Assembly: GCA_024227975.1 (NCBI GenBank)
Contig: JAAETV010000532.1
Span: forward strand, 1 to 52,558
Origin: Actinomycetes bacterium
Lineage (GTDB): Bacteria > Actinomycetota > Acidimicrobiia > Acidimicrobiales > SZUA-35
Reading direction: 5' to 3'
DNA length: 52,558 nucleotides
Positions 24,666 through 33,454 of the stretch are shown here, one piece after another (position 1 is the stretch's first letter; each line of letters starts with the position of its first letter). Made by a program: the position numbers and the translations under genes. The notes beneath the pieces are model-generated. The model made no database searches. It was not told the origin of the DNA and saw only the letters and a list, made by a program, of their open reading frames with translations.

Positions 24666-25796
24666 CTACTTCAAGAACGAGGGAACATCGAACTCATCGT
24701 CGAGATCGTCCTCGTCACGATCGAACAGATCGATCTTGTCATCATCGAGCCTGATCTCGGGCTGAGTCCGAGGCCGAGATTGGGGGTACGGGGGCGGCGT
24801 CGAGCGGGGGACGAAGACCTCGTCACTGCTGCCGTTCTCACGCCCGGTTTCCTCGTAGCGATCGAAACCAGCAGCGATGACGGTGACCCGGATCTCCTCC
24901 GACAGATTCTCGTCGACGACGGTCCCAAAGATGATGTTGGCATCGGCATGGGCCACGTCATGGATGATCTCAGCCGCCTCGTTGACCTCGAACAGCCCCA
25001 GCTCACTCGATCCGGCGATCGTCAACAGGATCCCGCGGGCCCCGTCGATCGAGGCTTCGAGCAGGGGGCTGGCAATGGCGGCTCTGGCTGCGGCCAGGGC
25101 CCGACCCTCACCGGCCGCCCGACCGATCCCCATCAGGGCGCTGCCGGCATCGTGCATGATCATGCGAACGTCGGCGAAGTCGGTGTTGATCAGGCCTGGG
25201 GTGGTGATCAGGTCGGCGATGCCGGAAACGCCCTGGAGGAGGATCTCGTCGGCCATGCGGAAGGCATTGACCATCGATGTCTTCTCATCGGCGATCGACA
25301 ACAACCGGTCGTTCGGGATGACGATCTGGGTATCGACCTTCTCTTTGAGCTTGGTTATGCCGGCATCGGCCTGGGAAGCCCGGCGGCGGCCCTCGAAACC
25401 GAAGGGGCGGGTGATCACAGCGATCGTCAAGGCCCCTTGGCTCTTGGCCACCTCGGCAATGACCGGAGCGGCCCCGGTACCGGTTCCGCCACCTTCACCG
25501 GCGGTGATGAAGACCATGTCGGCCCCATCGAGGGCCTGGCTGATCTCGTCACGGTGAGCCTCGGCTGCCTGCTGGCCAATGGCAGGATCACTTCCGGCCC
25601 CCAGTCCTCTGGTCAGCTCCCGGCCGATGTGGATCTTGGTCTCGGCGTCGCTCATGAGCAGGGCTTGGGCGTCGGTGTTGACGGCCACGAACTCCACGCC
25701 CCGCAAGCCGGCGTCGATCATGCGGTTGACTGCGTTGCAGCCGCCACCGCCGACGCCGACGACCTTCACGACGGCCACATAGTTCTGGTTGGTCAT
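24666..25796 (-). CDS. ftsZ: Cell division protein FtsZ
   Basis: 376 residues. The GTPase signature GGGTGTG is at 102-108, the N-terminal [13 protein letters not shown] block at 14-26, and the synergy-loop region follows LLTIAGSS. The C-terminal linker is short and acidic, and the conserved tail is DVPSFLK, the docking site for SepF and other partners. FtsZ forms the GTP-dependent division ring. The ATG has an AGAGGA about 11 nt upstream, and the 88-bp gap to ftsQ holds a hairpin that may separate ftsZ expression from the mur genes. Confidence 0.97.
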   Translation of the reverse strand: MTNQNYVAVVKVVGVGGGGCNAVNRMIDAGLRGVEFVAVNTDAQALLMSDAETKIHIGRELTRGLGAGSDPAIGQQAAEAHRDEISQALDGADMVFITAGEGGGTGTGAAPVIAEVAKSQGALTIAVITRPFGFEGRRRASQADAGITKLKEKVDTQIVIPNDRLLSIADEKTSMVNAFRMADEILLQGVSGIADLITTPGLINTDFADVRMIMHDAGSALMGIGRAAGEGRALAAARAAIASPLLEASIDGARGILLTIAGSSELGLFEVNEAAEIIHDVAHADANIIFGTVVDENLSEEIRVTVIAAGFDRYEETGRENGSSDEVFVPRSTPPPYPQSRPRTQPEIRLDDDKIDLFDRDEDDLDDEFDVPSFLK

Positions 25797-25821
25797 AGGG
25801 TCCGTTGTCCTCTGGCGTCAG

Positions 25822-25845
25822 TTGGCAGCCCGGCTCGGCTGCCAA
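25822..25845. promoter_or_regulatory. Hairpin in ftsQ-ftsZ gap
   Basis: TTGGCAGC (25822-25829) pairs perfectly with GCTGCCAA (25838-25845) around an 8-nt loop, upstream of ftsZ on the minus strand. There is no T-tract. It could be an RNA processing or stability element that allows more ftsZ mRNA than upstream message. Confidence 0.4.
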
Positions 25846-25884
25846 TCGTGCTGTGTCGAGCCGGACTCAGATTCGATGCCCACA

Positions 25885-26709
25885 TTAGCAGCCACCTGTT
25901 CCGGCAAATGGTTCTTCATCCTGGGCTCCAAGGCCGATCCGGCTAGCGGTTGGGGCCTCGGGTACCCGTATATCGATGTTGTCCAGGCATTGGAGATCGA
26001 CCCTGGCGAGCATGGTCTCCAGGGCAATGAGCTTGGCGTCGAGCTCTCGCTGGTCACCGAAGGTCGCCCGCCCGCCAGTTGTCAGCTCCACCATCAGTTG
26101 GCCATCGTCGACGACGATCTGGCTGGTGACAGCGGCCACCGCCGGGGTCAGGGCGTCAACCAGGGCAATAACACTCTCGCCCTCTGGCGACAGGGGCTGG
26201 CCCGGGACCCCAGAGGCCTCGACACCAGCGATCGGGAGGAAGTTATCCGGCCGCTCCGGGACAACTTCGAGCTGATAGCCGGTCCGATCGACGATGGCGA
26301 AACGGTGCCCGGTCGGCAGAGCCGCCACCCCAATCCGCTCGACAATGCGGATGGTCACCACACCACGCCAATCACGATCGGCGTTGGCCTCGGCTACCCA
26401 GGGCACGCTCAGAGCACCCTCGACGGCCCGATCGAGATCGACATCGATCAGGGGGTCACCAACATCGACGGCCGAGGCCGTAGCGACATGCTGCGGATCC
26501 GCTCGCACCGCCCCGACGACTTCGACGGATTCCACATCGAGCCATGAGCTATTGGTCAAGGCAATGGCGCCGACGGCCAGAGAAGCAACTGCGGCCAGTC
26601 CGGCCACCATCCACAGCCGACGCAAGCCCTGACGGCGGGCCACCGTACGGCGGCGGGCCTGGAGGCGAGGGTCGACGCGACGACTGGGGCGAGATCGTGT
26701 CGCCGTCAC
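25885..26709 (-). CDS. ftsQ: Cell division protein FtsQ
   Basis: 274 residues. The cytoplasmic N-terminus is very Arg-rich (about 12 Arg in the first 30), one membrane segment spans about 33-52, and a POTRA domain starts at WLDVESVEVVGAV, followed by the FtsQ beta domain. This is the bitopic divisome protein that connects FtsL/FtsB to the later assembly; no separate ftsB is in the window. The GTG start at 26709 overlaps the murB stop as GTGA (26706-26709). Confidence 0.92.
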   Translation of the reverse strand: MTATRSRPSRRVDPRLQARRRTVARRQGLRRLWMVAGLAAVASLAVGAIALTNSSWLDVESVEVVGAVRADPQHVATASAVDVGDPLIDVDLDRAVEGALSVPWVAEANADRDWRGVVTIRIVERIGVAALPTGHRFAIVDRTGYQLEVVPERPDNFLPIAGVEASGVPGQPLSPEGESVIALVDALTPAVAAVTSQIVVDDGQLMVELTTGGRATFGDQRELDAKLIALETMLARVDLQCLDNIDIRVPEAPTASRIGLGAQDEEPFAGTGGC

Positions 26710-27704
26710 TGGGCTTCACCCCCTGGGATCCATGACCGACCGGGAATGTCATCGGTGACGAGCGTTTCGAGGGGCTCGAAACCAATGAGGCGGTTCTCGC
26801 AGTGCAAGACGATGCCGAACCGATCGGCGACCCGATGGCGGACAGTGCTGATCAGCCGGTAGACATCATCGGCTGAACCATCGGGATCAGCTTGGATGAA
26901 GTTGGCATGCTTCGGTGATACCTCGGCCGTCCCGATCCTGAGACCTTTGAGCCCAGCGCGGTCGATGAGACGCCCGGCCGAATCGCCGGCAGGATTGGTG
27001 AACACGCTCCCTGCGTTCTGGCCTCCCGGCTGATTGGCCCGGCGCCAGCGAACGATCTCGTTGATCTCCGCTTCGGATGTAGCCCTATCACCACGTTCCA
27101 GGGCGAGCTCGGCGAAGAGGACGACATGATGGGCCTCCAGCGCCGATCGGCGGTAGCCCAGCTCCAAGTCGTTGACGGTCCATTCTGTCGGCCCGCCGGC
27201 GGCCAGGTCGAAAACGCTGACCTTGGTCACTGAGGCGGCCATATCAGACCCGTGGCCCCCTGCATTCATCCTGACCGCACCACCGACCGAACCAGGCACG
27301 CCGACAGCCCACTCGAAGCCAGTGAGACCCGCCGCTGCTGTTCGTCTGGCTGCTATTGGGAGGAGACCGGCCGCGCCTAAGATCACGGTGGCCTCGACCG
27401 TCGGATCGGCCGACATCTCGATATGGATCTCGCTGAAACCATCACCGAGATGGAGGGCCACGCCGGGGAAGCCGGCGTCGGCGACGAGCATGTTCGAACC
27501 TTTGCCAACGACCAAGGTCGGCAGTTCGTACCGGGCCACGACGGCCACAACCGCTTCGAGATCGGCCACAGATTCAGCTTCGACGAACAGTGCTGCTTGT
27601 CCGCCAACCTTGTAGGTACACAGCGGGCCCAGTGGCTCCCCGATCCTGGCCAGGGAGCCAAGGGAGTCTGCGGCCGCGTCAAGGCGGGCGGATAGCTCAT
27701 TCAT
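26706..27704 (-). CDS. murB: UDP-N-acetylenolpyruvoylglucosamine reductase
   Basis: 332 residues. The FAD-binding region has VVGKGSNMLVADAGF and GVPGSVGGAVRMNAG. The active-site segment NQPGGQNAGSVFTNP carries the catalytic Ser that protonates the enol intermediate, and the C-terminus has HANFI followed by an Arg/His-rich helix. It reduces UDP-GlcNAc-enolpyruvate to UDP-MurNAc with NADPH. The start overlaps murC by ATGA (27701-27704) and the stop overlaps ftsQ by GTGA. Its place between murC and ftsQ is common in Gram-positive clusters. Confidence 0.96.
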   Translation of the reverse strand: MNELSARLDAAADSLGSLARIGEPLGPLCTYKVGGQAALFVEAESVADLEAVVAVVARYELPTLVVGKGSNMLVADAGFPGVALHLGDGFSEIHIEMSADPTVEATVILGAAGLLPIAARRTAAAGLTGFEWAVGVPGSVGGAVRMNAGGHGSDMAASVTKVSVFDLAAGGPTEWTVNDLELGYRRSALEAHHVVLFAELALERGDRATSEAEINEIVRWRRANQPGGQNAGSVFTNPAGDSAGRLIDRAGLKGLRIGTAEVSPKHANFIQADPDGSADDVYRLISTVRHRVADRFGIVLHCENRLIGFEPLETLVTDDIPGRSWIPGGEAQ

Positions 27705-29104
27705 GGGCTGCGAGTCTCCAACTCTTCCAACACCTGTGGGGGGATAGTGGTCAGATCACCCGCCCCGAGGGTCAGGCATAGATCACCGGCTCGAAGCTCG
27801 ATCCCGAGCGAAGCCACCACCTCGTCGAGGGTCTCGACATAGCGGACATCGGCCGCGGGATGAGCCTCGCTGACCGCTCCCGCCACCAGCTCACCTGTTA
27901 TCCCCCCACGCGGCTTCTCCCCGGAGGAGTAGATCCCGGTGACCAACAACACGTCGGCCTCGGTGAACGAGTCGGCGAACGTCGACCACAACTGCTCGGT
28001 GCGGGAATAGCGGTGGGGCTGGAAGATAGCGACAATGCGCCCTGGTTTCAGGCTTCTGGCCGCGGCCAGCGCCGCCTCGACCTCGGTCGGTAGATGGGCG
28101 TAGTCATCGACCAGGCGGACTCCGGCAGCCGAGCCCCGTTCCTCGAATCGGCGCCCGACTCCACCAAAGTTGGAAAGGGCATCGGCCGCCAGTTCGAGCT
28201 CCGCCCCGAGAGCAACCGCCATGACCAGGGCTGCGGTTGCGTTCCTGGCGTTGTGCATACCGGGTTGACCCAGCCTGAGCGTGGCCGCCCCTTCGGGGCC
28301 TTCGATCGACACCGTGATGCCACGTGGTGTTGGGGCGGGGTCGATGATGCGCCAGTCGGCATCGGTCGATGTGCCATAGGTGATGGCAGATGTGAGCTTG
28401 GCCAAGCTGGCCGACCCAGGATCGTCGAGACAGACAACACATGGTCCCTCGGCCTGGCGGACGAAGCGTACAAAGGCTTCTTCCAGGCCCTCGAAGCCCC
28501 CATAGTGCTCGAGGTGATCCGGTTCGACGTTGGTGACGATTACAGCGTGGCTGTCGAGCTCGACGAAGGTCCCGTCGCTCTCATCGGCCTCGACCACCAG
28601 GTGGGGCCCCTGCCCAACGGCGGCTCCACGACCCAGATCGCGCAGGTCACCACCAACGATGAAGGCCGGATCGAATCCAGACCCCCGCAGCGCCGTTGTG
28701 AGCATGGCTGAGGTCGTGGTCTTGCCGTGGGTTCCGGCAACCGAGACCGTCTTCCAGGCCCGGGTGATAGCGGTCAAGATGTCAGCCCGTCGAAGAACTG
28801 GAATCCCGCGATCCCGGGCAACCACCAATTCAGGATTGTCGACCGGAATAGCGGTCGAGTGGGCTACGACATCGACCGGTCCGACGTTTGCCTCACTATG
28901 GCCTAGTGCGATCGCGACCCCGGAAGCGACCAGGCGATCAAGGGCGGCCGAACGGCCGAGGTCGGAGCCAGAAACCTCGTGGCCAGTCCCGACCAGAATC
29001 TCGGCGATGGCACTCATACCAGCGCCTCCGATCCCGACGATGTGGATCGACCGCGGCGCGTTCAGATCGACGGTGACGGTCCCACTGTCGTCACCAGTTG
29101 ACAT
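27701..29104 (-). CDS. murC: UDP-N-acetylmuramate--L-alanine ligase
   Basis: 467 residues from ATG 29104, which has GGAGG eight nt upstream; GTG 29107 is one codon earlier. The N-terminal GIGGAGMSAIAEIL binds the UDP substrate, GTHGKTTTSAML is the ATP-binding loop, and EADESDGTF is the Mg site. HYGGFEGL and DDYAHLPTEVEAAL are further Mur ligase blocks. It adds L-Ala to UDP-MurNAc in the cytoplasm. murG ends with the TGA that shares a base with this ATG, and the 3' end overlaps murB. Confidence 0.96.
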   Translation of the reverse strand: MSTGDDSGTVTVDLNAPRSIHIVGIGGAGMSAIAEILVGTGHEVSGSDLGRSAALDRLVASGVAIALGHSEANVGPVDVVAHSTAIPVDNPELVVARDRGIPVLRRADILTAITRAWKTVSVAGTHGKTTTSAMLTTALRGSGFDPAFIVGGDLRDLGRGAAVGQGPHLVVEADESDGTFVELDSHAVIVTNVEPDHLEHYGGFEGLEEAFVRFVRQAEGPCVVCLDDPGSASLAKLTSAITYGTSTDADWRIIDPAPTPRGITVSIEGPEGAATLRLGQPGMHNARNATAALVMAVALGAELELAADALSNFGGVGRRFEERGSAAGVRLVDDYAHLPTEVEAALAAARSLKPGRIVAIFQPHRYSRTEQLWSTFADSFTEADVLLVTGIYSSGEKPRGGITGELVAGAVSEAHPAADVRYVETLDEVVASLGIELRAGDLCLTLGAGDLTTIPPQVLEELETRSP

Positions 29105-30282
29105 CACTGCTTCCTCCCCAGGGGATGATTGGCCGCCTCCAAGAGCAGCTCGGCAACATGGTCAGCGGCATCGGGACGAGCAACCGCAGCGGCCGCGTCG
29201 GCCATCTTCATGCGACTCTCGCCATCGTTCACCAGTGGTCCCAACTCGACAACGAGGCGCTCGGCGTCGAGCTCATCATCGACGACGACGATGGCCCCGC
29301 CTGCCGCCACCAGCTCCTCAGCGTTGGCCCGCTGGGCCCCACGAGGGGCAATGGGCAGGGGCACCAGGACCGATGGCACCCCGGCGATGGCCAGCTCGGC
29401 CACGGTCGACGCCCCGGCTCGGGAGATGGCCAGATCGGCGGCAACCAGGAGCTTGGGCATCTCGGTCTCGTATTCGACGACCTGGTAGATCAGATCGCCG
29501 GCCGCGATCGCTGGCGGTGGGGTGGAGAACTCGTCCCAGTCCCGCCGTCCGATGACATGACGGATGGCGAGGTCGGACCGATCGGCCCAGCGCTCGGCCA
29601 GATCACGGGTAGCGGAATTGACACTCGTTGCCCCCAATGAGCCAGAGAAGACTCCGATGACGACCCGATCACGGGGAAGCCCGAGGTCATCACGGGCCCG
29701 CCCGACATCACCACTGGCCACGGATTCGACGACGGCAGCAAGGCTCGGATTGCCCGTCACCACTCCCTTGGGGAGGTCAGTGCCAGGGAAGGGCAGAGCA
29801 CAGACTTTGGCAAAACGGCCCATGAGTCGGTTGACGGCACTGGCCTTGGCGTTCTGCTCGGTGACCACCAGCGGCACTCTGAGGATGACGGCCGCCATGG
29901 AGACGGCAAAGGCCGCATAGCCCCCCAGGCACAGCACCACCATCGGGCGGTGGCGGAGAACCAGCCAGAACCCCTTCACGACACCAGCGATGAGAGAGAA
30001 CACGGCCCCGATGCTGGCCAAACTGATGCGCCGCTCGATCCCGCGGCCGGGTAGCAGATCGATGGAGAACCCAGCCTCGGGCACCAGGGTTCGCTCATTG
30101 CCGCGCTGACCACCGACGAAGTGGACCTGCTCGGCTGATATCCCTGCTCGAACCAGGGCTTCGGCAACGGCGATGCCGGGATTGGTGTGACCAGCTGTGC
30201 CCCCGCCGGTGATCACAAACCGTCTCCGCCATCGCCGGCCGGACGGGTCGTCGCTAGTAGTAGTGGTGTCTGACTCGTTCAT
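29104..30282 (-). CDS. murG: Lipid II synthase, UDP-GlcNAc transferase MurG
   Basis: 392 residues. GGGTAGH at 26-32 is the N-terminal glycine-rich loop. VLCLGGYAAF, EQNAKASAVNRLM and GNPSLAAVV are the acceptor domain blocks, and GSLGATSVNSA and RAGASTVAELAIAGVPSVLVPLP are the donor-site blocks. The Thr/Asp-rich, Arg-containing N-terminus adds about 20 residues over short homologues. It transfers GlcNAc to lipid I at the inner membrane face. A 67-bp gap separates it from ftsW, one of the few real gaps inside the cluster. It overlaps murC. Confidence 0.96.
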   Translation of the reverse strand: MNESDTTTTSDDPSGRRWRRRFVITGGGTAGHTNPGIAVAEALVRAGISAEQVHFVGGQRGNERTLVPEAGFSIDLLPGRGIERRISLASIGAVFSLIAGVVKGFWLVLRHRPMVVLCLGGYAAFAVSMAAVILRVPLVVTEQNAKASAVNRLMGRFAKVCALPFPGTDLPKGVVTGNPSLAAVVESVASGDVGRARDDLGLPRDRVVIGVFSGSLGATSVNSATRDLAERWADRSDLAIRHVIGRRDWDEFSTPPPAIAAGDLIYQVVEYETEMPKLLVAADLAISRAGASTVAELAIAGVPSVLVPLPIAPRGAQRANAEELVAAGGAIVVVDDELDAERLVVELGPLVNDGESRMKMADAAAAVARPDAADHVAELLLEAANHPLGRKQ

Positions 30283-30349
30283 TCTCGAGCTACCTTCCCC
30301 TCCTCGGCCCGGCCCCGTCGCGGGACCAGGCAGACCTCCCGGCTGGTCA

Positions 30350-32059
30350 TCATGATCGGGCTCGCCGCGCCACGTTCGTCAGCAAGCCGGCGGCCGCCAG
30401 CGTAGTGACCAGGCTCGATCCACCAGCAGAGACAAACGGCAGGGGCTCACCCGTGATCGGCAGCACCCCCAACACCATCCCGATGTTCAAGAAGGCCTGG
30501 ACCAGCAGCCACGACGTGATCCCGGCCGCCAGCAGTGCCCCGAACCGGTCAGGGGCTGACATGGCTGCCCTGAACCCGAACCAGGCGATCAGCAGGAACC
30601 CACCGATGAGGGCACTGGCCCCGATGAGGCCGATTTCCTCGGCCACAATGGCGAAAATGAAGTCAGTATGGGGGAAGGGAAGGAACCCCCACTTGGCTCG
30701 ACCGGCCCCCAACCCGACGCCGAATAGCCCACCAGAGGCAATACCCACCTGGCTTTGGATGGCCTGGAACCCGATCCCTTCGGGATCTCCATTGGGATCG
30801 AGGAAGGCGACGAGACGGGCCCTCATATAGGCGTTGGCGACGGCGACGATAGCGGCGCCCATGATCCCCGGGACCAGCCAGGCCAGGAGGTTCCTGACCC
30901 GAGCGCCGGCCACATACAACACGAGGAACGTCACCGAGCCCATGATGATCGGCGTTCCCAGCTTGGGTTGGAGGAGCATGAGGCCAGACAAGGCAACGAG
31001 GATCAGCATGACTGGCCGCACAGTCAGCTCTGGAACATCCATCCTCCGCTCCCTCCTGGTCAACAGATCAGCAATGAAGATGATGAACACCAGTTTCGTG
31101 ATCTCCGAAGGCTGGATGACTACAGGCCCGATCCCAATCCAACGAGTCGATCCATTGACGTTCAACCCAACCCCAGGAATGAGCAGGGCCACAAGGAGGC
31201 CGAAGGCGAGGAGCAGCAGAGGGGTAGCCAACCGTCGAAGGATCCGATAGTTGATGGCGGTGGCAATGACGAAAGCCACAGCCCCAATGGCTGACCACAT
31301 GGCCTGACGCTTGAACTGGTAGAAGGGTGACTCGGCGTATTCGTGCAAGCTCGACACCGACGAAGCCGACAGCACCATGACCAGACCGAACAGGGTCAAT
31401 CCGAGAACGGTGGCGGTCAAGAATGCGGCATTGCGCTCCCCAGCGTCGGTGACGGGAGCGGATGAGCGCCGCCTCGATCTCGACTTCGCCCGCTTGGCCC
31501 CTTTCGAACCTGACCGACGATTGGCCCGGAATCCAGCCGGCGCCTCGGCCGCCCGACGATTTGTGACCCGCTTGCGGGCCGCAGGTGACTTCCGAGCCGT
31601 TGACTTCTTGGCCGGCGACTTCCGAGCCGTTGACTTGCGAGCCGTCGAAGACTTCCGAGCCGTTGACTTCTTGGCCGGCGACTTCCGAGCCGTTGACTTC
31701 TTGGCCGTTGACTTGCGAGCCGTCGAAGACTTCCGAGCCGTTGACTTCTTGGCCGGCGACTTCCGAGCCGTTGACTTCTTGGCCGTTGACTTCCGCGCCG
31801 TCGAAGACTTCCGAGCCGTTGACTTCTTGGCCGTTGACTTCCGAGCCGTTGACTTCTTGGCCGTTGTTGAGTTCTTGGCCGGCGACTTGCGAGCCGTGGA
31901 CTTGCGAGCCGTTGTTGACTTCTTGGCCGGTGACTTCCGCGCCGTTGTTGACTTCTGAGCCGTTGACTTCTTGGCCGGCGACTTCTTGTGGGCGGTCGAT
32001 GGCTTGCGTGAGGCCTGCTTGGACCGGGTATTGGGTTGGTTGCGAACGGGGGAGGTCAC
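30350..32059 (-). CDS. ftsW: FtsW, SEDS glycosyltransferase, with repetitive basic N-terminal extension
   Basis: 569 residues; typical FtsW is about 380-530. The first membrane helix starts only near residue 212. Residues 24-163 are Lys/Ser/Thr/Ala/Arg/Pro repeats (KKSTARKSPAKK type), with a 26-residue unit repeated exactly twice at 85-136. A further Arg/Lys-rich stretch runs to about 200. The SEDS core is intact, with RWIGIGPVVIQPSE, FPHTDFIFAIVAEEIG and PFVSAGGSSL. FtsW polymerises lipid II with FtsI. GTG 32059 overlaps the murD stop as GTGA, and no start codon lies between the repeats and the core, so the tail is probably translated. Its role is unknown; DNA, RNA or anionic lipid binding are possible. 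Confidence 0.93.
   Translation of the reverse strand: MTSPVRNQPNTRSKQASRKPSTAHKKSPAKKSTAQKSTTARKSPAKKSTTARKSTARKSPAKNSTTAKKSTARKSTAKKSTARKSSTARKSTAKKSTARKSPAKKSTARKSSTARKSTAKKSTARKSPAKKSTARKSSTARKSTARKSPAKKSTARKSPAARKRVTNRRAAEAPAGFRANRRSGSKGAKRAKSRSRRRSSAPVTDAGERNAAFLTATVLGLTLFGLVMVLSASSVSSLHEYAESPFYQFKRQAMWSAIGAVAFVIATAINYRILRRLATPLLLLAFGLLVALLIPGVGLNVNGSTRWIGIGPVVIQPSEITKLVFIIFIADLLTRRERRMDVPELTVRPVMLILVALSGLMLLQPKLGTPIIMGSVTFLVLYVAGARVRNLLAWLVPGIMGAAIVAVANAYMRARLVAFLDPNGDPEGIGFQAIQSQVGIASGGLFGVGLGAGRAKWGFLPFPHTDFIFAIVAEEIGLIGASALIGGFLLIAWFGFRAAMSAPDRFGALLAAGITSWLLVQAFLNIGMVLGVLPITGEPLPFVSAGGSSLVTTLAAAGLLTNVARRARS
31571..31990. repeat. Tandem repeats encoding FtsW basic tail (78-bp unit)
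   Basis: The DNA is built from short near-identical units (minus strand AAGTCAACGGCTCGGAAG and variants). Two copies of a 78-bp higher-order unit lie at 31652-31807, followed by a partial third. Because all units are multiples of three and stop-free in several frames, the region shows long spurious open frames on both strands. Such an array is prone to copy-number change by slippage or recombination. Confidence 0.85.
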
Positions 32060-33426
32060 GAGCCGGCGACCTCCTCACGGACCACGTGGCAGAAATCCAG
32101 TCCACGCTCGACATAGCTGGTGTACCAGTCAAACGAGGTACAGCCCGGAGATAACAGAACGGCATCACCCGGCTTGGCCGCCGAGCGAGCGGCGGCGACA
32201 GCTCCGGTCATGGATCCAGCGCTGCTGACAGGCACCAGACCATCGAATACGGCACTGACCTCATCGGCAGCATCACCGATGGCGATGACGTGATGTACCG
32301 GTGGGACGAGACGACCCAGCCCATCGAGCGACAAGCCCTTGTTGCGGCCACCAGCAATCAGCACGACCGAAGCGAAACCACCAACAGCGGCTTCGGTGGC
32401 CTGGGGCACGGTGGCCTTGGAGTCGTTGTACCAGGCCACCTGGTCCCACTCCCCCACCAGCTCGAGCCGGTGGGGCAAGCCCTGGAATGAACCCAGGACA
32501 TCGATGATGGCCGACGGTGAAGCACCCGCTGCCCGAGCGGTGGCCGCCATGGCCAGCGCGTTCTCGATATCGTGGGGCTGCGACCGAGCCAGATCGCTGA
32601 TATCCATCAGCAGACCTTCGGGGCCGACCAGGGAACCGTCGGCCACATGCCAATCAGCTGTCCGGTCCGAGACCGAGAACCGTTGGCAGCAGCGCCCAGC
32701 GGGAAGGTGGCCGACCACCACCGGGTCGTCGCCATTGGCGATGGCGGTCCCGTCGTCGACCAGGTCGGTCCAGATCATGGCCTTGGCCTGCTCGTAGCTC
32801 TCGAGCGAGGCATGGGCGTCGAGATGGTCGGGGGCGAAATTCAGCCAGGTGGCGACGTCGGGCCGAAACGAGCCGCTGTGACCGAGCCGGAATGACGATG
32901 CCTCGACGACGAAGATCTCGATCTCTTCGTCATCGATGGCGCTGATGAGCGGTACTTCGGTGTTGCCGACGGCGGCAGCCCGACGACCGGATCGCTCCAG
33001 GGCGTCGGTCACCATCATGGTGACCGTGGTCTTGCCGTTGGTCCCAGTGATGGCGACCAGGGGACGGTCATCCCACATCCGGGCCAGATCGAACTCACTA
33101 CGCACCGGTACCCCGGCCACAGCGGCGAGGGCGAAGCTTGGATGATGATCAGGAACCCCGGGGCTGGGCAGGAGAACCGTGGCCCGCTCCATCAGCTCGG
33201 CGACCTGGTCAATGGTTGGACCCTCGACCAATTCGAAGCCGAGCTCGACTGCAGCCTGGCGAGTAGTCGCTGAGGGACGATCCTCGATGACCACCGGCTG
33301 ATGGCCCCGTAGGAGCAGGGCGCGACCGACTGCACGACCCACCACGCCGAAACCAACGACGAGGGGAGACGACAGATCGGTCTCGATGGTCATGGGACTG
33401 CCATACGAGATGGCGGGACAGGACAC
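32056..33426 (-). CDS. murD: UDP-N-acetylmuramoylalanine--D-glutamate ligase
   Basis: 456 residues from the second of two adjacent GTG codons (33426), which has AGGAGG five nt upstream. ATG 33393 would also give a normal N-terminus. VVGFGVVGRAV is the Rossmann-like UDP-binding start, GTNGKTTVTMMV the ATP loop, EASSFRL and NFAPDHLDAH the Mg and substrate blocks, and NDSKATVPQATEAAV and SPGCTSFDWY the C-terminal domain. It adds D-Glu to UDP-MurNAc-L-Ala. It lies 28 bp after mraY and overlaps ftsW by GTGA. Confidence 0.95.
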   Translation of the reverse strand: MSCPAISYGSPMTIETDLSSPLVVGFGVVGRAVGRALLLRGHQPVVIEDRPSATTRQAAVELGFELVEGPTIDQVAELMERATVLLPSPGVPDHHPSFALAAVAGVPVRSEFDLARMWDDRPLVAITGTNGKTTVTMMVTDALERSGRRAAAVGNTEVPLISAIDDEEIEIFVVEASSFRLGHSGSFRPDVATWLNFAPDHLDAHASLESYEQAKAMIWTDLVDDGTAIANGDDPVVVGHLPAGRCCQRFSVSDRTADWHVADGSLVGPEGLLMDISDLARSQPHDIENALAMAATARAAGASPSAIIDVLGSFQGLPHRLELVGEWDQVAWYNDSKATVPQATEAAVGGFASVVLIAGGRNKGLSLDGLGRLVPPVHHVIAIGDAADEVSAVFDGLVPVSSAGSMTGAVAAARSAAKPGDAVLLSPGCTSFDWYTSYVERGLDFCHVVREEVAGS

Positions 33427-33454
33427 CACTTCCTCCTCACGACCCGCCAGTCAC

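Noticed and set aside
31571..31990. CRISPR array
   Set aside because: Repeats are contiguous and in frame with ftsW, without unique spacers.
31068..32168. Long open frames over the FtsW repeat region in other frames (a minus-strand EVNGSEVNGQ-type repeat protein and plus-strand repeats)
   Set aside because: They arise because the repeat unit is a multiple of three and stop-free in several frames. The FtsW frame alone continues into a conserved protein and starts at a coupled GTG.
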